Assembly (NCBI GenBank): GCA_013400975.1
Contig: WBMZ01000341.1
Location: 62,001 to 126,000, forward strand
Length of the DNA: 64,000 bases
Direction of reading: 5' to 3'
From: Atrichornis clamosus
Taxonomy: Eukaryota; Chordata; Aves; Passeriformes; Menuridae
Shown: one piece after another, positions 24,401 to 36,071 of the stretch
How positions within the stretch are numbered: position 1 is the first letter of the stretch
How the letters are laid out: every line of letters starts with the position of its first letter
Made by a program: the position numbers and the translations under genes
Notes under the pieces: generated by a model
Seen by the model: only the letters and a program-made list of their open reading frames with translations
Told to the model about the DNA's origin: nothing
The model's database searches: none

Positions 24401-27400
24401 AGAAACAATACTAACTGTGACATATCTAGGGTAGTTAAGGACTCTCTTATTAGAGATCATCTGGGGTCTAAGAATGAAAGACATATGTAGTCACCAAGAA
24501 ACAACACAGCCTGGTATATCTCAACATTTTTTGAATTTTTAGATAACTCATGAATTTAAGAAAAAACCTAGAGAGTTTATTTCCAGTTACAGTAGACTTC
24601 CATGCCAGTATAATTATTGTATAGAATCAACATTCTCCCTACTCGCAGAAATATCTACAGCTACTAAAAAACTGTGAACGTTTCAAAAATCAACTTCAGC
24701 TGTTTAAAATTTAAGCAATAAAGAGCTTGAAAGTAATTTACATAATTTTAGATAACTCTTCAGATAAGTTGGTTTCAAGCCAATTTTTAAATTGCTAAAA
24801 AAGTTACCCAACCTCATATGCCATTCTTTCATTCTAAAATGAACATCAGAGTGTGAATTTTGTGAAAAAGGCATCATTTTTACTTATTCTCTGGTGAGAT
24901 GAAAGCTTTTCTTTCAACATATTTCAAAATTTTTCCCACTTACCCCCCACACTTTTTCTTTTTCAGGATACAATTTTTGATGACAGATTTCTCCTTCATA
25001 TTACTTAAACTGGACTAGTATCTCAATGTTTGGGCACATGCTCACAAATACTACTTTCTTCCCTGCCCTCATTAACTCACTCAGTAAGGACCACTTAGAG
25101 TGTTATACTCCTCTATTTTAGAAAAACGCTGATTGAAGAAGCCACAATAAAAATTCACAGCATTGCTGACAAACCCTCCTAACATAACTAGAGATGATAC
25201 AACCAACTTTTTGTGTGTACAGCTGATATAGATCTTTGGGCAAGAATAATGACAGGGATTGTAATACTGAAGCTGGTATAGTGCATTTACAAAGGAAAGA
25301 CAACACAAAGTACATTAGTGCTTGTAAGCCCAAGATTAAGTTTTATTCCAACTGCTCAAGTTCTATTCTGCATCAGCACACACATAGTACTGCATCAGGT
25401 ACAAAACAAGGCTTACAGAATATGCTTCATTTAAAATGCTGAGGAAAAAATACCTTTAGCAGCATTACAAAAAATGTGAAAGCCTAATATACTAACTGTA
25501 TACAAATCCAGGCAGTCAATACAGTGTGAACCATTGCTTTAGCTCTTCATTTGATTAGTCTGTATAAAAATCTGTTTGATTGTTTTAAACATCTCAGTCA
25601 ATACTCCATCCTCTACTCAGCTTCCACCTGCAGTAAGAAATTACTGAGAAAGGTTATACACTATCAGACCAAACTGGGCAGGAGTAGGAGAACCTGTCAC
25701 ACAAACATGTTAGGGAAAAAAAAAAAGCAATGGAGACCAAAACAAACTAAAAAGAGACAAAAGGAAACAAAAGTATTGGATTAAACTACGAAGTTGAATG
25801 ATGGTGGTTGCTTCCCTTATTACAACAACTCAGTTTCCTTCCCTCCATCAATCCACCACCATGTGTTCCGCTTACTGTAGCTGCAGTTAATACTGAAATG
25901 CTCCTTTTGGTCAATACAGGTGCTGCCCCCTCTTACTAAACATCTTAACTTGCAAAGAGCAGAGATCTGAATTGGGGTAAAAAGAGCAAGCACGCAACGT
26001 TTCAATTTTATATGCACTGTCAAAGGGAAGGGGCTACTGTTTTACATCTCCGCAAACAATTCTGAATCCTTTACATTATGTACATAAAACCAGTTTGCCA
26101 GGAAGCCAATAAGTCTGAGATAAAGTTTTACGTGAAAAAAGCTTATCAAGACTAACTTCAAATAAGGCTTGTATGATAGAGGCACCTAAAAACAAAGTTA
26201 GTTTTCACTTTACATTCTTGCAGTTACCAATCAGAAATTCCAGAACGAAGAAATCCAAGTACTACATATAACAGAGGACTAACTGCTTTGCATCTCTAAC
26301 ATAGTCTGTAGCAAACTTATTTTGGGCCAACAACTTCCAAGACTTCTGACAGACTACAATTCTTCTTTTCACTCAACTGCACCCTGCCTATCCCTTAACC
26401 ATAAAGCACAGTGAAGTTACTGCAATTCTCTTTTGTTTCCCCAAATTCTGCTGCTGGTTAAAGGACTTGATTTGCCATAGAACTGGCTCCATCTTGTGGA
26501 ATAGAGAATTAATTGCAAGAAAATCTAGACACCTGACTCATCCTGAGCAGTTGATAGCCACTTCCCAAAAACTATCACTTTTGGCCAAAGACAAAGCCTC
26601 AGTCATTGCATCAATCCAAGCTCACCCTTGCAATGCTCTCTCTCTTTGCATTACTCCCACACACAATTTATACTGCTCAAGTGTTCTGCTACTCAAGATT
26701 TCAAACAAGTTAGCAAAGAATATTTTCCAGAAACATCTGTAATTTCTCCAAGCTGAGATACAAATAAAGATTGTGAACGGAGGACAAGCACCTTCATATA
26801 GCAGATAGAGAGAAAAGAAGGAAAACAAGTAAGCAGCAGTTGTATTTTACGTAATTCAATACAAGAAGACCTGAGTTAACACAAAACAGTCCCTTCTCCA
26901 GTGACTACTTAGGAAAGAACAAAAGAACAAGGCAGAACTTAGTGATTCCTCTGAGTTTCTCTCCTCAAAACATAACACACTAGAGCAGGATTAAGTCAAG
27001 ATACTACTGAAATGCTCAAAGCGAATCATTTACTATCAACCATTTTCAGTCTAATCCTGCTGGTTCAAAGACCATCTCTTATGAGTTTCATTAAAGGCTG
27101 CTTAGCTTTACCACAAAAGGTAGATCCAGCATCTCCATTTTTGGTTCACAGACTTCCTTCTGGGGTGGATGGAGCAGGATAGTGAAAAAAAATCCTACAA
27201 GAAAACACCACTCACCCACTCCCAACACAAAAACCCTAATTGCAATGTCAATGTGCACTGAAACAGACTTTCTGAATCAAACAAGTCTTTGAAAGAATAA
27301 AAGATCTTGCATAAAGATCTTGAAGCAAAGAAAATTATGCAAGAACCATAGTACAAGAATATTTGTTCTATGAAATAAAATGTTCTTCAAGGTCCTCAAA

Positions 27401-30185
27401 CCTTAAGTCTTTTGCAACTACTGATACAGGACTATTTACTCATCACTTGATCCACTGAATTAGTTTCTGATTAAACAAAAATAGCCTGAAGCACGTTCTT
27501 GTGTCACATCTGTTCCCCACATTAAATCTAATTTCTTTTCCTCTCAGTAGAAGAGGCTTCCTTGCTTTACCTCCATACCTAAGACTGGCAAAACCATGCA
27601 AGCTCAGTCTTTACATGCTTTTAAGATGTCAAAGTGTAAGTCTGCAGCAAAATACTGTTTTATATAAACAAAGGCAACAAAGGGCCATAGCTTAAAGGAT
27701 AGTTGTTAGCAGTCTTATAGCTGGCTTAGTAAGCCTGTGTGCAGAATCAAGAGCAGAATGTGAGGGTTTAAGATTTACCACATTTAGAAAAGTGTGACAG
27801 AAGTTCAAACAAGAACTGCTTGAAATGGGCTGTGTTCATATTTTTAAATAAAATCAAACTCAACAACATGAAGTTGGACTGAAGGCAGACAATGCAAGTA
27901 CTCTGTTCCAGAGCCCAGCTTAATAGCAGCTGAGATTCACATGGTTCAAGGTATACTGCAAAAACAGTGGGAAGACAAGCCTTAGAAGCATTGCTTGGCT
28001 ATTTTTAGTCAGGGGCAGAATTCCTCCAGGGTTGTCTTTTTGTTTAGATAACCGTTTTTCATAAAAGTCATAAAAAAATCCATTAAGTGCAGACCTATTC
28101 ATAACTCCAAATAGGCTCTATAGAAGTATCATGAATGAAACTCTTCCCCTGTACAACCTGTCCCACCTCTAGAAGTCAGAGGGAGAAATATGTACCGAAC
28201 AGTTTCAATTATTCCTTCAGCTCACTGATCCACTTGTGTCTGTAGCATCAAAGATTGCTAAAAGCACTTCAAAGAAATGTAAAGGGCTGTATGAAGCCTC
28301 AACTAGAAAGGAAGTACAGGGACATGAATGTTCCTTCAGTTCTATGTTTAAGTCACAAAATCAAGCGGCTGGCTTCATAGCTACTTTAATTCTGGAATGC
28401 ATCCAAGTAATTGCAAACAGCAAAAGCTCTATACAGAAAATTAAGATTGGAATATGAAAAGAGCACAGTTTGTAAGTCAGAGGACTGGTTAGTTACATTA
28501 GCTATTGGAGATATACAGGTAATGTCAGTCTATTCGTGAGATGAACCGTCTTTGTCTTTGCTTATGCCAAATGGCTATTAGACATCTTGTAAGGTGACAA
28601 AGTGAAAGAATTTTTTTGTTTTGCCTTATTAACAAATAGCCAGCTACTAAACATTTTTTTGACTAAGATTGTGAAAAGATAAGTTTGCTTTTCCAAAATA
28701 AAAAGTTGTTTATTAAACATTAGGTGATTATATGATACAAATGCTAAGTTGTGAAATATAATACTTACAGTTCACCATAAAGTTATATACATAAATACAT
28801 AGTTAATCACTCTTCACGTATATTAAGAGAAAAAGGAGATCATGATGGCTTTTGCAGATTTGTAACCCAAAACATCACCAAGGCCTCCTATTTATCTTAT
28901 TTCTAAGATGACAGGATTTAAATAGAACATCCACCTCATGAAAACACTTATTTTTAATGAAAATATCAGTTTAACTCAGTGGTTTGCATTGAAACTTTCC
29001 TTTAAAACAATTTCCTGAAGATTGCTTTTCTGACTCAGAAGTACTTCACACCAGATTTCACCCATCCTCACACTGCCCAGGTAAGTAGGACCATAATCAA
29101 CTACTGAGCTGTCAAGAGAGCAACTTCTGATCCCTGTCTGGCAACCACACCTGGTTACCCAGAGCACATGTGTCTGTGACTGCACGTGGAGAACACACAC
29201 AGAGTACACAGGACATAGTCACAGCACTCCCACCAGCCTTCTGGGATACTAGTCTGCTACAGCACCCTTTGGAAAGTAAAGTCAGTGTCCGAAGTATCAG
29301 AGATGACAGAGGTGCTAACCCTGGCACATTCAATAACCTAACAGCTTCAGAAATAAAATTTCGATTTGGCTAAGGAGTAGTGCTCCAATTTTATCCTGCC
29401 TGTTCACTCGTAAAGACAAAGACTGCTTGTGTCAGAGTTCAAGCCGCAAGAATAAGGTGTGCGAGCTGTCATTTCCTGTTAGCTGCATTTGGTACTTTCT
29501 AAAAAAGACAAGGTTATGTAGCATATTACAGTATTAGTAGGAAGATTCTGGAGCTGGTCTTGACTGCAATTTTGCCTTGTCAGCAAGGAATTGCTAAAAG
29601 GCTTATTGTTTTAAGTTTAAAATTTATATTCCTTTTATAAGCAGAAATAAAAGGAAAATGGGGAACAGTGATCTCTTACAATGTTTTCATAAGCTGATAG
29701 TTAACCATTAAGTAAAAGCATCACTGAAAAGAAAAAGAATGTGTGAATCTATGGTATTCTGTTAGGATGTAGCAACCCCCTGCATAGCGAGGCACAGGAT
29801 AAAGATTATATAAGCACCTGCTGCAAAAAAACCCTTCAGTCAGCAATTGAAGTTCCTCTATTACCTATGACAAAAACCTCAGAAATAGATTTGTTTGCAA
29901 GACAGGTGTATAATATAGTCTCTTTGCCATAAACAAGAATAAACCTTTTTCTACCAGAGACATTATCTAGCAATTACATTAATCAGCTTCCCTTTACCAT
30001 TTTCCCTCAAATGTAACTTAAGAGGTTCTTAACTAAACACTCCGCAAACTGTACAACCTCTGTACAGTCCTCAGTGACTCCGGAGATGTGCTTTCTTGTA
30101 CATTACAAAGTAGATAAAGATACCACCATAACCCCTCCAACATGAACCTTAATTTGAAAAAGATGCAGAGAGAAACCATGAGCCA

Positions 30186-31235
30186 CAGAATCAGTCATGA
30201 AGGCTGGAAAAGACCTCTAAGATCATAAAGTTCCACCATTAACCAAACACAGCCAAGTACCACATCTACCTGCTTTTTTAACACTTCCAGGGATGATGAT
30301 TCACCACTTCAGGCATTGGAACTGGGTAGCCTCATCAACTTTTCAGTGAAGAAATTTTTCCCAATATCTAACCCATACTTTCCCTGGCACAATTTGAGGC
30401 CATTTCCTTGTGTTCTGTCCCTAGTTGCCTGGGAGCAGAGATGAACCCCCATCTGGCTACGACCTCCTTTCAGGCAGTTGTAGAGAGCAAAAAGGAGCTC
30501 CCTTTTCTGAGCTTCCCTGTCTCCAGACTAAACACCCCCAGCTCCCTCAGCCACTTCTCACAGGACTTGTGCTCCAGACCCTTCACCAGCTCTGTTGCCC
30601 TTCTCTGGACACGCTCCAGCCCCTCAATGTCCTTCTTGCAGTGAGGGGCCCAGAACTGGACACAGGCCTCAAGGTGAGGCCTCACCAGAGCTGAGTACAG
30701 GGGGAGAATCACTGCCCTGGTCCTGCTGACCAGACTATTTCTGATATAGGCCAGGACGCTACTGACCTTCTTGGCCGCCTGGGCACACACTGGGTCACGT
30801 TCAGTTGCTGTCGACCAGCACACCCAGGTCCTTTTCCATCAGGGAGCTTTCCAGGCACTCTGTCCCAGCCTGTAGTGCTGCAGGGGGTTGGAGTGACTCA
30901 AGCACATGACCTGGCACTTGCCCTTGTTGAACCTCATACCATTGGCCTTGACCCAGCAATCAGTCTGTCCAGACGCCTCTGCAGAGCCTTCCTCCAGCAC
31001 ATCAACACTCCCACCCAACTTGGTGTCATCTGAGAACTTACTGAGGGTAAACTCAAACCCTTCATTCAGATCACTGATAAAGAGACCAGGACTGGACCAA
31101 GTACTGAGCCCTGGGGAACCCTGCCAGTTGGATGTGACTCCATTCACCACCACTCTCTGGGCTCAGCCATTCAGCCAGTTTGTATGGACTGAAAAGCACA
31201 CCTGTCCCAGCCAAGAGCAGCCAAAGTAGAGCGCC
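30186..31235 (-). mobile_element. CR1 LINE, about 1.05 kb including RT C-terminus and 3' UTR
   Basis: On the minus strand the order is RT C-terminal domain then 3' UTR. Translated pieces include VVNGVTSNWQGSPG and FEFTLSKFSDDTKLGGSVD (about 31153-30990), then [19 protein letters not shown] and [20 protein letters not shown] (about 30700-30560). The pieces are in different frames, so the ORF is broken, although the family's FSDD motif is still readable. The 3' UTR ends near 30186 with sequence complementary to AAAAGACCTCTAAGATCAT. It is in the same orientation as SMAP1, and about 85 bp from the plus-oriented LTR that starts at 31320. Confidence 0.94.
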
Positions 31236-31319
31236 AAATTTCAGGCTCTAGACTGTAGAAATACACGAAAATCATCTATAAAGACTGGCCAGGTTGTTCC
31301 TTGTACCGATCCTCTCTGC

Positions 31320-31795
31320 TATACTGGTTTGTGTGGGGATGGAATTTGTTTTCTTTGCTCTGGATCTGTGACCAAACGTGTTGATAACACACCAACATTC
31401 TAGCTATTGCTGAGCAGTGCTTGAACAACATTAAGGCCTTTTCTGGTCTTCATACTGTCTTGCCAGTGGGGAGGCTGGGGATGAGCAAGAGGCCAGGAAG
31501 GGACACAGCTGAAACATCTGACCCCATCAGACATCATATAACAGTGTGCTCAGCAATAAAAGTAAGAAAGGGGTGACATTTGGAGTGATGGCTTTTGTCT
31601 TCCTACAAAACTCTTTACATGTGATGGAACCCTGCTTTCCTGGAGAAGGCTGAACACCCACCTGCTGATGCTAAGTAGTTCCTTGTTTTGCTCTGCTTGT
31701 GGGCACAGCTTTTGTTTTACCTGTCTTTATCTCAACTCATGAGTTCTCTCACTCTTACCCTTCTGATTCTCTCTGCCATCCCACTTGCAGCAACC
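31320..31795 (+). mobile_element. Avian ERV LTR, plus orientation
   Basis: It begins TATACTGGTTTGTGTGGGG (TG altered to TA) and runs through GTTGATAACACACCAACAT, GCTATTGCTGAGCAGTGCTTG, AGTGTGCTCAGCAATAAAAG (degenerate TATA), GACATTTGGAGTGATGGCTTTTG, CCTGCTTTCCTGGAGAAGGC and TCTTTATCTCAACTCATGAG. These are the same landmarks as the LTR at 7796. The usual ATTAAA is degraded (TTTTACCTGTC). The 3' part after about 31795 is lost or unrecognisable. No internal genes are present. Confidence 0.85.
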
Positions 31796-33471
31796 CCACA
31801 ACAACCACATTCACTGTGGAGACATTCACCTACATTCCTCCTCTACATACTGTCTTCCCTCACTTCCTCTTCAGGTTATGTAGATAAAATCAAGTAGATT
31901 TTTAGGCTGCACTATTCACCTCTCTTACCCACAGAACCCTCAAGCACTACCATACTGCAGTTCTTAGGCACAGGAACAGCCTACCTCACAAACGCAACTC
32001 TAGTCTTGGATGATCCTTGAGTTTTACTGTAAAAATATTATCAATTTTCAGAGCAGAACTTTCAGTGGAGTACAGGGTATTAAATTAATGAGAGGCCAGG
32101 GGAAAGAACAGGCTGAAGAGGACAGACAGAATCAGGCCTTTCCTCCCCCTGAAGCTCCAGTGGCATAGACACACATCCTTCCCACAAACACCTGGGACCT
32201 GCATGCCAGGCTAGTTACAGCCCAATACTGCAATCTGTCAAAGTCTCAGCCAACGGATCACACCTTGGAGCGCTTCAACACCCATCCCTGAAGCTGGGTT
32301 TGCGCCAAAACATAGAACAGAAGGTATCTGTACTCTGTGAGATCTATCTTTTACAGAGCAGGTGTTAAACAACTTCTCAGTATTTCCTCAGTCAGTGAAC
32401 AAAAAACTATGAAATAATCTAGCCATAAATGGACTTTCTGAGGTCCTTTAGATTAACTTGATGTTTCAATCAGATCTAATTAGACTATACTGCTTAGAGC
32501 TCTGTTCAGTTGTTTTGAACAGCTAAGGTATATTCCACCATCTTTCCGAGGAAAAACTTGGTCCAATATTTGAAAATTTTCTTTTTTTAAACCACAAAAT
32601 AACTTATTTATATCCAATCCCAATGCATCATACCACACATTCAAGGCTTAAACATGCTTTGCATTTTTCTGAAGGCATCTTGCTTCCTAAAACTATGTCA
32701 GTCTCCTGTGTGATGATACTAAATTAAATATAATTCAAACGAACACAGTTAAACATTCCAGCATGCCAGACATTCATCAATAATCAGGCATCATTTTATC
32801 AGCTACATGTGACTGGAAAATGAAAGAACAAATTTACTTGTAAGTAGTATTCTTCATAGTTGATTTAACTAGATTTGCATTTTAAAAAAGGAGAGTAAGC
32901 TGACGTTTTTATTTATGCAAGTTGTTTTTCCAAATCTTCTGTACTTTGTGTAGAAAATAAGTTGTGGCTGTACAATGTTTTTCCTCAAAATATCATTTTC
33001 TTCAGGTGCCAGAAAAGAAATGGAATACAATACCAAAGCAGTCAGCTGCATTTAGTCTGGAACACAGAATTGTGAGTATGAGTCTAAAGCAGGATTAAGG
33101 TTGCTTGAGAAGTATCAATTCTCAAAACATACTCTCAAAGCTTTGAAGGACTCTCAAGCATAAGATCTTGGATCTGTTGTACTTTTTGAAGTCTCATTTA
33201 AGATCAAACACTTAACAGCACCCTTTTGTTCCATAAATATATTTTTGGTGTAACCTTTTTAAAGTAGGGACTCCAGGAACACCCAAACTCCATGGAAATC
33301 ACAGTGAACAGCACAAGTGTCAAGGGGTATTTAGCATAACTTCTTTCAGAGGTTGCTTGCTACATGCTGCAGAATACCCAGAAAAGTGAACCAAGGCTTC
33401 ACAGTCTTTATTAACATAAATAACAGCTACTTTGTACTCAGAACAAAGAAGAACAAGAAACCCTCAGTAGT

Positions 33472-34050
33472 TGTTGTGGATTAACCTAGTCTGGCTATTA
33501 CACACCCACTAAAGACAAGAAAGCAAGACTAAAAAAACCGCCATGGGTCAAGATAAAGGCAGTTTAATAAAGAAAAGCAAAGGCCATGTGCAGAAAAAAG
33601 AAGAAAAATATTTATTCTCCTGTCAGCAGATGATATCTGCTTCCTGGGAAGTGGAGGGCTCCATACACAGTGTCTGCTCTGGAAGACAAACACCTAAACA
33701 ACAAATGCTTCCCACTCCCCTGCTTTCTCTTAGCTTTTACTGTGTCACTTGTTATAGTATATCCCTCAAGCTGGTTTGGGTCAGCGATCCTGGCTATGTC
33801 CCCTCCCAAAGTCTTGCCCACCTCCCATCCAATGGCCTTGGGGGGAGGTTGGAGGGACAGCCTTGCTGCTGTACTTGCACTGCTCAGCAGCAGCTGCAAC
33901 ACTGGCGTGTTATCAACACCCTCCTACGGCTGCAAAGCACAGCACCACGAGCACAGCTATGCACAGACCTAGCCCCACCCCACACAAACCCAGTACAGCA
34001 GTACAAGACACTGAACGTTGAGAATAACCCAGCTATCACCTGGCAGTGAG
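33472..34050 (-). mobile_element. Avian ERV LTR, minus orientation
   Basis: Minus-strand reading gives GTTGATAACACGCCAGTG, GCTGAGCAGTGCAAGTACAG, GGGAGGGGACATAGCCAGG, a TTTGTCTTCCAGAGCAGAC block, the ATTAAA poly(A) signal (33568-33563) followed by CTGCCTTTATCTTGACCCATG, and a 3' end GGTTAATCCACAACA. This is the same LTR family as at 7796-8362. A 168-aa plus-strand ORF (33543-34049) coincides with it and is an antisense artefact. The sense 5' end near 34050 is approximate. Confidence 0.87.
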
Positions 34051-36071
34051 AACAAAGACCAAAAAGCCCGCACTCAGTGTCTTACTGGCATGTTTCTTTG
34101 GTTTAATCCCTGGTTAAGTGCTCAAGCACACTCCCTCTGAAGATGTAAAGGGTGAACATTAAGTGTGGCATGTGCCATGTTTAAAGGGATATTTTTCTCA
34201 TTCTACAGATAATAGACAACTGAACAAATACCCCATAGGTACATTCAGAATAATCAGTCCCTATATTATGAAAGCATCATTGCTTCTAGATACACTGGTT
34301 GTTTCTATAGTGTTATGCATGACAAATTTAAACTCAAAGGACTTGAGCACACATATAACAGGAGCTTATTTAAAATGATCATTCATTCCCGATTGCCAAT
34401 CACTGCCATGTTTTGAATCCACCTGCAAGTTCAGCTGCACTCAAAAACACCAGATGAATCACTTCTATCTTCTTCTGCAGAATTTCTTATAGGACTACTA
34501 CTGCCTATAATCCTCCCAATGAAGTCCTGCACTATGAAGCTTTATTAATTTTCATTCAAACACTTGAGTAAAAATGTATTAGATTCTTGTATAACAATCA
34601 ATAGTCCAATGTGAAATACTGCATTCCTTTTCTCATTCATGTAAGAGAGAAAGTTACCTACTCCTCATGTGTTTTAGGTTTTTTTTTTCCTTTGGTTGTT
34701 TTTGGGTTTTTTAGACAAAATCACAGCCAAGCACAGCTTTCAGAGAAAGAACTGCTCCTTTACCAAACCACACCTGCAAAATTAGTTGCTTGGCAACATT
34801 GCCTCCAACTATCACACATGGCTGTCCACAGCTCCACTCTGACAGCAACTAAGCTACAGTCTCTACCTCCTTTTCCTCCATGTTCTACCAGAAGCAAACA
34901 CCTTTCCTCAAAAGGAAAGAGGCAATTGACAGTTTAGGGTTAACTGAGATAGGCAGAACATGCAAAATGCACAGATCAACTTCCCCCATAGAACTTGCCA
35001 CCAATTCCATAAGCTACAAAATCAGCACTCTCTATATCCACATCTACCACAGACTTGCAGCACAAGGGTGTTCTCTGAAACTCCAAGTTCTTCCTCCTCT
35101 TCAGATTGTTACCTCAGAACAGAAAAGCACCTAACTCCTCTGGTCAGAGAAAGACAAATCTCATCAGTATTTTGGATAAGCAGGAAACAAGGCAGGAACT
35201 CAGGTTCTCTTGATTGGGTTGTTTCAGGCAAGAGCTCCTCAACAGTACATACTCAGACATACAAGTTTATTATCTAATAAAAAGCAACAAGTGATCAAGA
35301 CAAGACAGTGGAAGATAAGCAGGAGTTAGGAATATATCACATAATCAGAGTCTACTACAAACAAAGATGAATACAAATAGGTATCTGTTCAAATTTTAAA
35401 TCTGCCAAATTATCACAAAGAATATAAAGCAGTTTTGTTTGAAAGGGTTTTTGTGAATCCATTCAAGAGAAAAATGTTGAGAGTAATATTGCTCAAACTC
35501 TCAGCAAACCTTAATGAGATAAGAGACCAGAATGGAAGAAAAACAGGAATCTGTAGTAGTTTCTGTTTTGCCCCAGTCTTCCAGGTGACAGGGTTGTTAG
35601 TCATAATATGGAGTTCAAACCAGTAGTTTTAAGATTCAGGGAAATTTCTGACAGAAGGGACACTAGCTCTAAGCAACTTTCTACCAGTTCTAAGAGGTAG
35701 CTTGTGAAGGTACGCTCCTAGCTAGACTTAAACAGTATTTCAGTCAAACACAAGGTATCAGTAACCTGTCCACCATAGCCTCTCAATTCCCACTTGCTTC
35801 AAATGGCTACATTTGATCCTTTTTACCTCTGGATGCACACACCACGGCAAAATTTCTGTATTTCTTGAAAATTCAAGGCTCTACTACAGTCTTTATTTAC
35901 TACAGTTTAATCACTTTCCTTTCTCATAAGGGATCTCAACTTTAAACAAAGAATTCACTTTTAATCTACATAGGCTGATACTTGCACTCGGGAGTAAAAA
36001 TGAAAAAAACCCCCACATAGTATCTATAGTGGGACTCCATATCAACTTGTAAGTGATACAACTGAATGTGA

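Noticed and set aside
33543..34049. 168-aa plus-strand ORF
   Set aside because: It coincides with the antisense strand of an LTR and has no retroviral or cellular domain.
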